Assembly: GCA_035532735.1 (NCBI GenBank) | Contig: DATKQM010000046.1 | Coordinates: 1-64,000 of the forward strand | Direction of reading: 5' to 3' | DNA length: 64,000 bases | DNA from: Chersky-840 sp035532735 | Lineage (GTDB): Bacteria > Actinomycetota > Acidimicrobiia > Acidimicrobiales > UBA8190 | In this document: positions 42,772 to 50,774 of the stretch, one piece after another | How positions within the stretch are numbered: position 1 is the first letter of the stretch | Layout: every line of letters begins with the position of its first letter | Made by a program: the position numbers and the translations under genes | The notes under the pieces: model-generated | Seen by the model: the letters and a program-made list of their open reading frames with translations, nothing else | What the model was told of the DNA's origin: nothing | The model's database searches: none

Positions 42772-43644
42772 TCATCCGATCCTCCCGCTCACGTAGCTCA
42801 CCGTCTCGGGCTCGTTGGGTGCGTTGAAGATCCGGTTGGTGGCGCCCACCTCGACCAGGCGGCCGTTGTAGAGGAGGGCCGTCGTCTCCGCCAACCGATT
42901 CGCCTGTGCGAGGTTGTGGGTGACGATCACCATCGTCAGGTCCGGCGCGAGCTTGCGTAGGAGGTTTTCCACCATCTCGGTGGTGCCCGGGTCGAGCGAG
43001 GAGGTCGGCTCGTCGAGCAGGAGCACCTCGGGCTCGACAGCCAACGCGCGGGCCAGGCACAACAACTGCTGCTGGCCACCCGACAGCCGGAAGGGTGAGT
43101 CGCCCAGGCGGTCGGCCACCGCCGACCACAGGCCGACTTCCTTCAGCGAGCGCTCGGCCACCGCCGAGAGCTCACTGCGCGAGGCCATGCGATGGGCCCG
43201 GACGCCCGCCACGACGTTGTCGCGGATCGACATGGGGAACGGGTTCGGGCGCTGGAAGACCATGCCAACTCGGCGCCGCAGCTCCAGGAGGTCCATGTCG
43301 GGGCCGCGGATTTCCACCCCTTCGAGGTCGATCGTCCCCGAGCGCCAGTAGCCCCGCACCTTGTCGTTCATACGGTTGAGCGAGCGAAGGAACGTCGACT
43401 TGCCGCAGCCAGTGGGGCCGATCAGAGCGGTGATGGTGCGGGGGACGAAGTCAAGGGTCACGTCGGTCAGCACCGTCTTCGAGCCGAAGCCGACCGACAC
43501 CGCCCGCGCCGCCATGGCGGGCGCCTCGAGGACGGCGACGTTCGAGTCGCCGGGGGCAGGGGCAAGGGAGTTCGAGGCCGTGCGCGCTGTGGGGCCGGGC
43601 CCCACGTCCTGCGGAACGAAGCCGGAACCGGAACTGGAACTCAT
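42772..43644 (-). CDS. pstB: Phosphate ABC transporter ATPase PstB
   Basis: From ATG 43644 the protein has 290 residues. An N-terminal tail of about 45 residues precedes the ABC core: Walker A GPTGCGKST, Q-loop GMVFQRPNPFPMSI (typical PstB), signature LSGGQQQ, Walker B LLLDEPTSSLDP and switch His in VTHNLAQANRLAE. It powers phosphate import through PstCA. First gene of the pst locus, 86 bases before pstS and about 50 bases after the unknown gene upstream. Confidence 0.95.
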   Translation of the reverse strand: MSSSSGSGFVPQDVGPGPTARTASNSLAPAPGDSNVAVLEAPAMAARAVSVGFGSKTVLTDVTLDFVPRTITALIGPTGCGKSTFLRSLNRMNDKVRGYWRSGTIDLEGVEIRGPDMDLLELRRRVGMVFQRPNPFPMSIRDNVVAGVRAHRMASRSELSAVAERSLKEVGLWSAVADRLGDSPFRLSGGQQQLLCLARALAVEPEVLLLDEPTSSLDPGTTEMVENLLRKLAPDLTMVIVTHNLAQANRLAETTALLYNGRLVEVGATNRIFNAPNEPETVSYVSGRIG

Positions 43645-43696
43645 TGCTGGGCAAGGTATCGAGCGAAGGTGAACGCTCCGCGAACAACACGCAACG

Positions 43697-44197
43697 TCAC
43701 GGTGATCGTTCAGTGAACTCCTCGGAATTCCAGTGGCGCCGGCGGTGGGCAAGGGCTTTGGCCGCCCCCCAGCGGACGGCCGCCTCGGCCAGGGCGGGGT
43801 CGAGGCTCCCGAGGGTGGCCGGGGTCAGGTTGTAGGGGTCGTCGGGGAAGCGCTCCTCGGCGAAGCGGTCGCGGCCCACCGGGGCCACCCCGGCGGCTCG
43901 TAGCACGTCGGCGGGGTAGCCCACCGCCCCCCGCACGAGCTGCAAGGGCGTGGCCCTCTGGGCATCCACGTCCGCCGCCAACAGGGCCGCCAAGCGGGGC
44001 CCGACGTCGGCGGCGGCCGCGGCTGCGGCCGCCTGCGCGGCGGCACGCACCGGGCCGGGCGGACCACCCACGTCAGCCATGCGCTCCTCGACGCAGCGGA
44101 CAACCCACTTCGGCACCGCCGCCGTCACCTCGGCGGCGAGATCCGCTCCCAGCGCCGCCAGCACGGCGTCGGGATCGGCGTCTCCGGTGGGGCTCAC
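43697..44197 (-). CDS. Conserved-looking unknown protein of the hemQ-larE unit
   Basis: GTG 44197 overlaps the NIL gene stop (GTGA). The 166-residue protein is Ala-rich and helical. It has an acidic start, WVVRCVEERMADVGGPPGPV, a poly-Ala helix, TPLQLVRGAVGYPADVLRAA, RDRFAEERFPDDPYNLTPAT and VRWGAAKALAHRRRH. No membrane segment or catalytic motif is apparent. Its strict overlap with the NIL gene suggests a shared role. I do not recognise a family name. Confidence 0.75.
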   Translation of the reverse strand: MSPTGDADPDAVLAALGADLAAEVTAAVPKWVVRCVEERMADVGGPPGPVRAAAQAAAAAAAADVGPRLAALLAADVDAQRATPLQLVRGAVGYPADVLRAAGVAPVGRDRFAEERFPDDPYNLTPATLGSLDPALAEAAVRWGAAKALAHRRRHWNSEEFTERSP

Positions 44198-44433
44198 CCC
44201 TCGACGACGTCGCCGAGGAGGTCGACGCGCACCCCTTGGTCACTCAACCACGCCAGGGCGCGCTCCACCTTGGCGGGCTCCCCTTCGAGCTCGCACACGA
44301 TCCACCCCTCATGCTCGTCGACATTGGCCCGCCGGATGTTGGGCTCGACGTCGTGGTCTCGCATGAGCTTGGCCATGAAGGGCTGTCGCACCAGGTCCTC
44401 GGGGAACGTGAGCTTGACCCGGACGTCGATCAC
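44194..44433 (-). CDS. Small NIL-domain protein
   Basis: GTG 44433 overlaps the larE stop (GTGA). The 79-residue protein is a stand-alone NIL domain (VRVKLTFPEDLVRQPFMAKL, VEPNIRRANVDEHEGWIVCE, VERALAWLSDQGVRVDL), the ferredoxin-like fold found at the C-terminus of MetN-type transporters and in sulfur-transfer proteins of homocysteine synthesis. Coupled to larE, it may bind a sulfur-containing amino acid or act in sulfur transfer. That role is inference. Confidence 0.8.
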   Translation of the reverse strand: MIDVRVKLTFPEDLVRQPFMAKLMRDHDVEPNIRRANVDEHEGWIVCELEGEPAKVERALAWLSDQGVRVDLLGDVVEG

Positions 44434-45317
44434 GACGCCACCCCCGGCGCGACATTGAGGTTGCCCGAGCGAAACCCCTCGAGGTCGAGGGTCACATATC
44501 GATACCCCGCCCCCCGCACCGCGGCGACCACGTCCTGGCGACGCTCGACGGCGTCGGCCAGATCGGTCCCATCGAGCTCGATGCGGGCCAGCTCGCCGTA
44601 GTGGCGCACCCGCAATTGGCGGAACCCGAGCGACCGCAGGGCCGACTCTGCCGCCGACACCGTCGTGAGGGTGCCCAGGGTGACCGGCGTCCCGTACGGG
44701 ACCCGTGACGCCAGACAGGCGGCGGCGGGCTTGTCCCATGTCCGCAGGCCCAGGTGGCGCGACACCGTCCGCACCTCGGCCTTGGTCAATCCCGCCGACA
44801 CCAGGGGGAAGCGCGCCCCGCGCTCTGAGGCGGCGCGCTGCCCGGGACGATGGTCATCGAGGTCGTCGAGGTTCACCCCCAGCACCACCACGGCGTCCTC
44901 GGCCTCGGCCAACGGCGCCAACGCCAAGAGCAGGCTGGCCTTGCAGTGGTAGCAACGGTCGGTGCCGTTGGCCGCGTACTGCGGATCGTCGATCTCATCC
45001 GTCGACACAGTGCGCCAGCGCAGGCCCCACTGGCGCGCCAACGCCTCGCAGTCGGCGAGCTCTTCGGGGGCCAGCGACGGCGACACCGCCGTGACACACG
45101 ACACGAGCTCGGGGCCGAGCACGTCGGTCGCCACCCACGCCACGAGTGCGGAGTCGGCCCCGCCGCTGAACGCCACCACCACCCGACCCAGCAGCGCCAT
45201 CTCGGCGCGCAGCCCATCGAGCTTGGACAGCGCCGCCACCTCGTCGGCGGAGATCGCCAGCGCCGTCGCGTCAGAGGACACGGTCGCGTCAGAGGACACG
45301 GTCGCGTTAGACGACAC
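44430..45317 (-). CDS. larE: LarE-like ATP-dependent sulfur transferase (PP-loop)
   Basis: GTG 45317 overlaps the hemQ end by 11 bases. The 295-residue protein has PP-loop SGGADS (51-56), GTDRCYHCKASLLLALAP (Cys122, Cys125) and KPAAACLASRVPYG (Cys201), the family signature. LarE provides sulfur for the nickel-pincer cofactor of lactate racemase-type enzymes. Cys201 occupies the place of the sacrificial Cys, and the additional C-x2-C would fit the three-Cys, cluster-binding type. No larA, larB or larC lies nearby, so the sulfur acceptor here may differ. The N-terminus holds an 18-base repeat with several possible GTG starts. Confidence 0.88.
   Translation of the reverse strand: MSSNATVSSDATVSSDATALAISADEVAALSKLDGLRAEMALLGRVVVAFSGGADSALVAWVATDVLGPELVSCVTAVSPSLAPEELADCEALARQWGLRWRTVSTDEIDDPQYAANGTDRCYHCKASLLLALAPLAEAEDAVVVLGVNLDDLDDHRPGQRAASERGARFPLVSAGLTKAEVRTVSRHLGLRTWDKPAAACLASRVPYGTPVTLGTLTTVSAAESALRSLGFRQLRVRHYGELARIELDGTDLADAVERRQDVVAAVRGAGYRYVTLDLEGFRSGNLNVAPGVAS
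45259..45305 (-). repeat. 18-base tandem repeat at the larE 5' end
   Basis: Two perfect copies of GACCGTGTCCTCTGACGC-type units, and a diverged third, encode ATVSSD repeats at the LarE N-terminus. Each unit carries an in-frame GTG, so alternative starts are possible. Confidence 0.65.
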
Positions 45318-46008
45318 TGTCGAGCACGTCCTCGATGGAGCCGACCATGCCGATATAGAACGGCCCGAACTCGGCGTAGTGCGCCGAGGCTTCGTCGAAC
45401 CGCATCTCGTACACACAGGCTTTGAGGTCGTCGGGATGCCGCCCGAACAACGTCACGCCCCACTCCCAGTCGTCGAGGCCCGTCGACCCGGTGATGAGCT
45501 GGACGATCCGGTCACGAAACGTGCGACCCACCGCTCCGTGCCCGAGCATGAGCTCCTTGCGGGCGTCGTAGTCCAGCGCGTACCAGTTGTGATCGGCGCT
45601 GCGTCGCTTGGACATCGGGTAGAAGCAGAAGGCGGCCTTCCCCGTGGGGGGGAGCGTCGGGTACAGCCGGGCGTGCTTCATCTCCTCGGGCACGCCTTGC
45701 GCGTACTCCGAGACCTCGGTCAGCGATACATAGGAGCCCTTCGCCTCGAGCCCGGCGCGTAGGAGCGCCGACTGCAAGGCGCGCAGCCGCCACAGGTCGG
45801 GTCCGAGTGCCATCACACCGACGTCGGCTTTGTGGCCCAGCATGGCGACGGTCACCACCTGGTCGCCGTCGGCATGTGCCGCCTTCACGGCGTCGACGAC
45901 GGCCTCGGCGTCGAGGGCCGGGCCCACCTTCAAGAAGAGGTGGAGGACGCCCCAGCCCACCGACGGCGTGAGCGCCTGGCCTGCCGGTCGGTTCGGAGTG
46001 GGTGCCAC
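45307..46008 (-). CDS. hemQ: Coproheme decarboxylase HemQ (chlorite dismutase family)
   Basis: The 233-residue protein matches the actinobacterial HemQ/ChdC family: VGWGVLHLFLKVGP, DVGVMALGPDLWRLRALQSA, SYVSLTEVSEYAQG, FCFYPMSKRR with catalytic Tyr130, WYALDYDARKELMLGHG with proximal His157, and LDDWEWGVTLFGRHPDDLK. It converts coproheme III to haem b in the last step of the coproporphyrin-dependent pathway used by actinobacteria. First gene of the overlapped unit hemQ-larE-NIL-unknown; preceded by the groEL terminator. Other haem genes are not in the window. Confidence 0.93.
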   Translation of the reverse strand: MAPTPNRPAGQALTPSVGWGVLHLFLKVGPALDAEAVVDAVKAAHADGDQVVTVAMLGHKADVGVMALGPDLWRLRALQSALLRAGLEAKGSYVSLTEVSEYAQGVPEEMKHARLYPTLPPTGKAAFCFYPMSKRRSADHNWYALDYDARKELMLGHGAVGRTFRDRIVQLITGSTGLDDWEWGVTLFGRHPDDLKACVYEMRFDEASAHYAEFGPFYIGMVGSIEDVLDSVV

Positions 46009-46029
46009 GAGGCCCAGTGTAGGAAAACG

Positions 46030-46058
46030 CCAGGGGGCGCCCGATGGGCGCCCCCTGG
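46030..46058 (-). terminator. Strong hairpin terminator after groEL
   Basis: CCAGGGGGCGCCC (46030-46042) and GGGCGCCCCCTGG (46046-46058) pair perfectly over 13 bases with loop GAT. It lies 60 bases after the groEL stop and 22 bases before the hemQ start on the same strand, so it should separate the two transcripts. Confidence 0.85.
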
Positions 46059-46118
46059 AGAGACATCACTCCCCGCACGGCATCGCAACGCCGCTCGAGG
46101 CATACGGCACGGCGGACT

Positions 46119-47744
46119 CTAGAAGTCGTCCATTCCGCCGCCCGGCATGGCCGGACCGCCGTCTTTTTCGGGCTTGTCCACGATGACCGCTTCGGTGGTG
46201 AGGAACAGGGCCGCGATCGACGCTGCGTTTTGGAGCGCGGAGCGGGTGACCTTCACGGCGTCGATCACGCCTGCCGCGAACAGGTCCTGGTACTCACCGG
46301 TGGCCGCGTTGAGACCCTCGGCAGGCTTCTTCAGGTTGCGGACCTTCTCTACGACGACGCCACCCTCGAGACCGGCGTTGACCGCGATCTGCTTCAGCGG
46401 CTCCTCGACGGCCCGTGACACCATGCGGCACCCCGTGGCCTCGTCGCCCTCGAGCTTCTCGGCACGGTCGAGGATCTGGGCCTGGGACCGGAGCAGGGCG
46501 ACCCCACCACCGGGCACCACGCCCTCCTCGATGGCTGCCTTGGTGGTCGACACGGCGTCCTCGATGCGGTGCTTCTTCTCTTTGAGCTCGACCTCGGTCG
46601 CCGCTCCCACCTTGATGACCGCCACACCACCCGACAGCTTGGCCAGGCGCTCTTGGAGCTTCTCCCGGTCGTAGTCGGAGTCGGTGTTCTCGATCTCGGC
46701 CTTGATCTGGTTGATGCGGCCCTTGATCTCGGACTCGTCACCGGCCCCCTCGACCAGGGTGGTCTCGTCCTTGGTCACGACCACCTTGCGGCCGCGCCCG
46801 AGCATGTCGAGCCCGACATTCTCGAGCTTGAGGCCGACCTCTTCGGTGATGACCTGGCCACCGGTGAGGATGGCCATGTCCTGGAGCATCGCCTTGCGAC
46901 GCTCACCGAAGCCCGGAGCCTTCACGGCCACGGACTTGAAGGTGCCCCGGATCTTGTTGACGACCAGCGTGGCCAGGGCTTCGCCGTCGACGTCCTCGGA
47001 CACGATCACGAGAGCCTTGCCCGTCTGCATCACCTTTTCGAGCACGGGCAGCAGGTCCCGCACGGCCGAGATCTTGCTGGCCACGAAGAGCAGGTAGGGG
47101 TCCTCGAGGACCGCTTCCATACGCTCGGGGTCGGTGACGAAGTAGGGCGAGATGTAGCCCTTGTCGAAGCGCATGCCCTCGACGAGGTCCATCTCCATGC
47201 CGAAGGTCTGGGACTCCTCGACCGTGATGACGCCGTCCTTGCCCACCTTGTCGATGGCCTCGGCGATCATCTCGCCGATCTCGGTGTCCGCAGCGGAGAT
47301 GGCGGCGACCTGGGCGATCTGGCTCTTGGACTCGGTTTCTTTGGCCTGGGCCTTGAGCGACTCGACCGCAGCCTCGACCGCAGCCTCGATGCCACGCTTC
47401 AGCGACATCGGGTTGGCCCCGGCGGCCACGTTCCGCAGGCCCTCGTGGACCATGGCCCAGGCCAGCACGGTGGCGGTCGTGGTGCCGTCGCCGGCGACGT
47501 CGTCGGTCTTCTTGGCGACCTCTTTCACCAGCTCGGCGCCGACCTTCTCCCAGGGGTCCTCGAGGTCGATCTCCTTGGCGATGGAGACCCCGTCGTTGGT
47601 GATGGTGGGTGCGCCCCACTTCTTCTCGAGCACGACGTTGCGGCCCTTCGGGCCGAGAGTCACGCGTACGGCGTCGGCGAGCTTGTTCATGCCGTTCTCG
47701 AGGGCCCGGCGGGCCTCCTCGTCGAAGGCGATCAGCTTGGGCAT
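46119..47744 (-). CDS. groL: 60 kDa chaperonin GroEL
   Basis: The 541-residue protein is a full-length chaperonin: MPKLIAFDEEARRALENGMN, ATP site VTLGPKGRNVVLEKKWGAPT and DVAGDGTTTATVLAWAMVHE, apical region DLVEGMRFDKGYISPYFVTD, equatorial VVPGGGVALLRS, and a GGPAMPGGGMDDF tail. It has the hydrophobic Gly/Met-type C-terminus of the housekeeping GroEL2 class rather than the His-rich GroEL1 class. No groES is adjacent, which fits the second, lone groEL of actinobacteria. A CIRCE element lies upstream. Confidence 0.97.
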   Translation of the reverse strand: MPKLIAFDEEARRALENGMNKLADAVRVTLGPKGRNVVLEKKWGAPTITNDGVSIAKEIDLEDPWEKVGAELVKEVAKKTDDVAGDGTTTATVLAWAMVHEGLRNVAAGANPMSLKRGIEAAVEAAVESLKAQAKETESKSQIAQVAAISAADTEIGEMIAEAIDKVGKDGVITVEESQTFGMEMDLVEGMRFDKGYISPYFVTDPERMEAVLEDPYLLFVASKISAVRDLLPVLEKVMQTGKALVIVSEDVDGEALATLVVNKIRGTFKSVAVKAPGFGERRKAMLQDMAILTGGQVITEEVGLKLENVGLDMLGRGRKVVVTKDETTLVEGAGDESEIKGRINQIKAEIENTDSDYDREKLQERLAKLSGGVAVIKVGAATEVELKEKKHRIEDAVSTTKAAIEEGVVPGGGVALLRSQAQILDRAEKLEGDEATGCRMVSRAVEEPLKQIAVNAGLEGGVVVEKVRNLKKPAEGLNAATGEYQDLFAAGVIDAVKVTRSALQNAASIAALFLTTEAVIVDKPEKDGGPAMPGGGMDDF

Positions 47745-47831
47745 GGCGTGGTTTCCTCCGTGGGTTTCTCTACCGGTGTCGTCGGCGGGGGCCGGGGAGC
47801 GCCGCTCCCGGCGAGCGCCCCCGTGCGACAG

Positions 47832-47858
47832 TTAGCACTCTAGCGCTTCGAGTGCTAA
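47832..47858. promoter_or_regulatory. CIRCE operator (HrcA binding site) upstream of groEL
   Basis: TTAGCACTC and GAGTGCTAA flank a nine-base spacer (TAGCGCTTC), a perfect match to the CIRCE consensus. It is 88 bases before the groEL start, so groEL should be repressed by HrcA and induced by heat. Confidence 0.95.
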
Positions 47859-47954
47859 GTGCAAACCCCCGGACGCGGGCCGCCGGTCGGGCCCGGTCCC
47901 GAACTCCCCGAGCCCGGACCGAGGCGGCGAGGGGCGACGCTCGGAGCGGAGGGG

Positions 47955-48230
47955 TCAGCCCCCGGCGACGGCGGGGACGATCGACAGCGTCTGGCCGTCG
48001 GTCACGAGGGTGTCGAGACCGTCGAGAAAGCGGACGTCCTCATCGGCCAGGAAGACGTTCACAAAACGTCGCAGCGAGCCCGACTCGTCAAAGAGCCGGT
48101 CGCCGAACCCCGGATGCGCCGCGTCCAGGGCCTTGAGCACCTCCCCGACCGTCGATCCCTCCACCGAGACCTGGGCCGAGCCCCCCGTGAGAGTGCGGAG
48201 CTGGGCGGGGACCCGCACCGTGACGCTCAT
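47955..48230 (-). CDS. MoaD/ThiS-like small ubiquitin-fold sulfur carrier
   Basis: ATG 48230 overlaps the threonine synthase stop (ATGA). The 91-residue protein has a beta-grasp pattern (VTVRVPAQLRTLTGG, VGEVLKALDAAHPGFGDRLF, FVNVFLADEDVRFLDGLDTL, LSIVPAVAGG) and ends in the Gly-Gly needed for activation as thiocarboxylate. Relatives include MoaD and mycobacterial CysO, which feeds a thiocarboxylate route to cysteine. The coupling with thrC suggests an amino-acid sulfur role rather than molybdopterin. No activating E1-like or CysM gene is in the window. Confidence 0.85.
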   Translation of the reverse strand: MSVTVRVPAQLRTLTGGSAQVSVEGSTVGEVLKALDAAHPGFGDRLFDESGSLRRFVNVFLADEDVRFLDGLDTLVTDGQTLSIVPAVAGG

Positions 48231-49483
48231 GGCCGACCCCCTTCCACCGTGGCGTCGATGGCGACGGCCTCGTGAAAGGCATCGAGGGTGGGGGCGATCG
48301 TGGCGGTGGGACCGGCGCTGTCGACGAGGGCTTCGACGGTCTTGAGGCCGTGACCGGTGACGTAGGCCACGACCCGCTCGTCACGTCGGACCACTCCCTG
48401 CGCAGCGAGCTTGGCGAGGGTGGCGATGGTGACCCCCCCGGCCGTCTCGGCGAATATCCCCTCGGTGCGCGCCAGCAGCCGGATGCCGTCGAGGATCTCG
48501 TCGTCGGTCACCGCCGCGAACGACCCACCGCTCTTGCGCACCGTCTCGAGCGCGTACCAGCCGTCGGCCGGGTTCCCGATGGCGAGGGACTTGGCGATGG
48601 TGTGGGGTTTGACGGGCCGGATGGCGTCGGTTCCCTCGGCGAAGGCCGTGGCCACCGGCGAGCAACCTTGTGCCTGGGCCCCTGACACCCGGACATGGGG
48701 CTCGTCGTCGAGCAGTCCCACGGCATGGAGCTCGGCGAAGCCCTTGGCCACCTTGGTGAGCTGGCTGCCCGAGCCCACCGGCACGATCACATGGTCCGGA
48801 GCCTGCCATCCGAGTTGCTCGGCGACCTCAAAGGCAAGGGTCTTGGATCCCTCGGCGTAGTAGGTCCGGACATTGACATTGACGAACGCCCACGACGGCA
48901 GCTCGCTCGTGAGCTCCGCGCACAGACGGTTGACGTCGTCGTAGGTGCCCTCGACCGCCACGACGTGGCCGCCGTAGACGGCGGTGGTCACCACCTTGGC
49001 CACCTCGAGGTCGCTCGGGATGAACACCACCGACACCATCCCCGCACGCGCCGCGTGGGCGGCCACGGAGTTCGCCAGGTTGCCCGTCGACGCGCAGGCC
49101 GCCACCTTGAACCCGAGCTGGCGGGCCTTGGTCAGCGCCACTGCCACCACCCGGTCCTTGAACGAGCCTGTCGGGTTGGCGGTGTCGTTCTTGATCCACA
49201 GCTCTCCGAGGCCGAGCTCGGCCGCCAAGCGGTCGGCTCTGACCAACGGGGTGCAGCCCGTACCCAGGTCGATGGGCTCGGGGTCGGTCACCGGCAACAG
49301 GGGCGCATAGCGCCAGATGGTCTGGGGACCGGCCTCGATCTGCTCCCTCGTGACCGAGCTCGCCACCGCCTCGTAGTCGTAGGCGACCTCGAGGGGACCG
49401 AAACAGTAGTCACAGACATGGAGCGCTTCGGCTGGGTAGGGCCGCGCACATTCTCGGCAACGAAGCCCGGTGACATAGTCCAC
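48227..49483 (-). CDS. thrC: Threonine synthase
   Basis: GTG 49483 has GGAGG six bases upstream; ATG 49498 is possible but lacks a site. The 418-residue fold-type II PLP enzyme has an N-terminal Cys-rich knuckle (GLRCRECARPYP, CDYCFGPL), the PLP lysine in NDTANPTGSFKDR (Lys109 from this start), ACASTGNLANSVAAHAARAG, PVGSGSQLTKVAKG and a FAETAGGVTIATL end. It converts O-phosphohomoserine to threonine. The Cys-rich N-terminus is typical of the longer archaeal/actinobacterial-type enzymes. Confidence 0.93.
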   Translation of the reverse strand: MDYVTGLRCRECARPYPAEALHVCDYCFGPLEVAYDYEAVASSVTREQIEAGPQTIWRYAPLLPVTDPEPIDLGTGCTPLVRADRLAAELGLGELWIKNDTANPTGSFKDRVVAVALTKARQLGFKVAACASTGNLANSVAAHAARAGMVSVVFIPSDLEVAKVVTTAVYGGHVVAVEGTYDDVNRLCAELTSELPSWAFVNVNVRTYYAEGSKTLAFEVAEQLGWQAPDHVIVPVGSGSQLTKVAKGFAELHAVGLLDDEPHVRVSGAQAQGCSPVATAFAEGTDAIRPVKPHTIAKSLAIGNPADGWYALETVRKSGGSFAAVTDDEILDGIRLLARTEGIFAETAGGVTIATLAKLAAQGVVRRDERVVAYVTGHGLKTVEALVDSAGPTATIAPTLDAFHEAVAIDATVEGGRP

Positions 49484-49597
49484 AACGCACCTCCGCATCG
49501 ATCGGGCATTGGCACCTGGCGCCCGTCGGAATGACGGTGTCGCTGGTTGCCGCGGCGTCGCAGGGCCCGTCCCTCAGCCGCTCTGGATGATCCCTCC

Positions 49598-50518
49598 ATG
49601 GTGGACGAAGCCGACCTCCCGCGTCAATGCATGGGGGGTGCGGGCATGGTCGGGCCCGGGATGGGGGATGATCTGGGCGTGGGTTGTCGACCTGGCGAGG
49701 CACGCCACGGGGCGCTACGGAGCTTCCACCATGGTGATTTCGCCCTCGCAGACCTGGTGGCGGCGCGAGCCGGGCGACGGGTGGCGGTGTGCCTCCCGGC
49801 CCGGAACGAGGCTGCCACCTTGGGGCCGATCGTCTCGAGTGTCCGGACCACCCTGACCGGCGCCGGCGGTGGGGCCGACCTCGTCGACGACATCGTGGTG
49901 GTCGACGACGGGTCCGAGGACGGCACCGCTGCGGTGGCGAGCCGCCGCGGTGCCAGGGTGATCACGGCCCACACGGCGGGGGGCGGCAAGGGCCAGGCCA
50001 TGGCCATCGCCCTGGCCGAGACCGATGCCGAGCTCCTCGTCTTCCTCGACGCCGATGTCGAGAACTTCGACCCCCACTACGTGACCGGGCTCCTCGGGCC
50101 CCTCGTCTTTCACCCCTCGCCGGGGCAACCCGACGTGGCGCTCGTGAAGGGCTTCTACGACCGGCCCCTCCACGGCGAGAAAGGGGCGGGGGGGCGTGTG
50201 ACCGAGCTCGTGGCCCGACCGGTCATCGACCTCTTGTTCCCCCACCTCGGTGCCGTCCGCCAGCCCCTGGCCGGCGAGACCGCGGCAACGCGCACCGTCC
50301 TCGACAAGACCGGCCTGGCGCCGGGCTACGGGGTGGAGCTGGCGCTGCTCATCGATGTGGCCGAACACTTCGGCGTCGAGCAGGTGGCCCAGGTCGACCT
50401 GGGTGTCCGCATCCACCGCAACCGACCCCTCACCGAGCTCCGACCCCAGGCGACCGACGTCCTCGGTGCCGCCCTGCAGCGAGCGGGCGTGCGCAGCGCT
50501 CTCCACCCCGAGCCTTAG
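49598..50518 (+). CDS. gpgS: Glucosyl-3-phosphoglycerate synthase
   Basis: This GT81/GT-A glycosyltransferase has VAVCLPARNEAATLGPIV, IVVVDDGSEDGTA, the metal-binding FLDADVENFDPHYVTGLLGP, VALVKGFYDRPL, GGRVTELVARPVIDLLFPHL, GAVRQPLAGE and VDLGVRIHRNRPLTEL. All are hallmarks of actinobacterial GpgS, which joins glucose from NDP-glucose to 3-phosphoglycerate. This is the first step to glucosylglycerate or to methylglucose lipopolysaccharide. The start is uncertain (ATG 49598 or 49646). No gpgP phosphatase is adjacent. Its 3' end abuts the truncated MFS gene. Confidence 0.88.
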   Translation: MVDEADLPRQCMGGAGMVGPGMGDDLGVGCRPGEARHGALRSFHHGDFALADLVAARAGRRVAVCLPARNEAATLGPIVSSVRTTLTGAGGGADLVDDIVVVDDGSEDGTAAVASRRGARVITAHTAGGGKGQAMAIALAETDAELLVFLDADVENFDPHYVTGLLGPLVFHPSPGQPDVALVKGFYDRPLHGEKGAGGRVTELVARPVIDLLFPHLGAVRQPLAGETAATRTVLDKTGLAPGYGVELALLIDVAEHFGVEQVAQVDLGVRIHRNRPLTELRPQATDVLGAALQRAGVRSALHPEP

Positions 50519-50520
50519 CC

Positions 50521-50743
50521 GCCGGCCGACGACGGATCACGGGCAGAGCCGTGGTCACCACCAGGTTGTCGAGCGTCGCCATGAACAACGCCAGCGAGGT
50601 GATGACCACGGCCCACGCCGCGCTGGGCCGTGCCCCCGTGCCCCCGGGGCCGCAGGGGACCCAGGGGACCCAGGGGACGCAGGGGACGCAGGGGACGCAG
50701 GGGACGCCGTTACTAGTGACTGATTACTACCTTCGCTGGCCAT
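50521..50743 (-). pseudogene. MFS drug transporter (DHA2-type), 5' fragment with frameshift
   Basis: ATG 50743, seven bases after an AGAGGAG site, opens MASEGSNQSLVTASPASPAS, with the Ser/Pro run encoded by a 9-base minisatellite. The first transmembrane helix WAVVITSLALFMATLDNLVV and TTALPVIRR, typical of EmrB/QacA pumps, follows in another frame. One C appears missing in the run before SAAWAV. Similarity ends after VIRR, where the sequence meets the gpgS end, so about 95% of the gene is gone. It lies just downstream of the TetR gene, its likely regulator. Confidence 0.75.
50653..50706. repeat. Six 9-base tandem repeats (CAGGGGACN)
   Basis: Copies at 50653, 50662, 50671, 50680, 50689 and 50698: two CAGGGGACC then four CAGGGGACG. 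They lie inside the N-terminal coding part of the dead MFS gene, where they encode Ser-Pro-Ala/Gly triplets on the minus strand. Confidence 0.85.
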
Positions 50744-50774
50744 GGTCGTCTCCTCTGGGGATCGGATCGACTGA

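Noticed and set aside
46569..47843. 424-codon plus-strand frame opposite groEL
   Set aside because: Shadow of groEL rich in His/Leu/Gly/Asp from antisense codons; not a gene.
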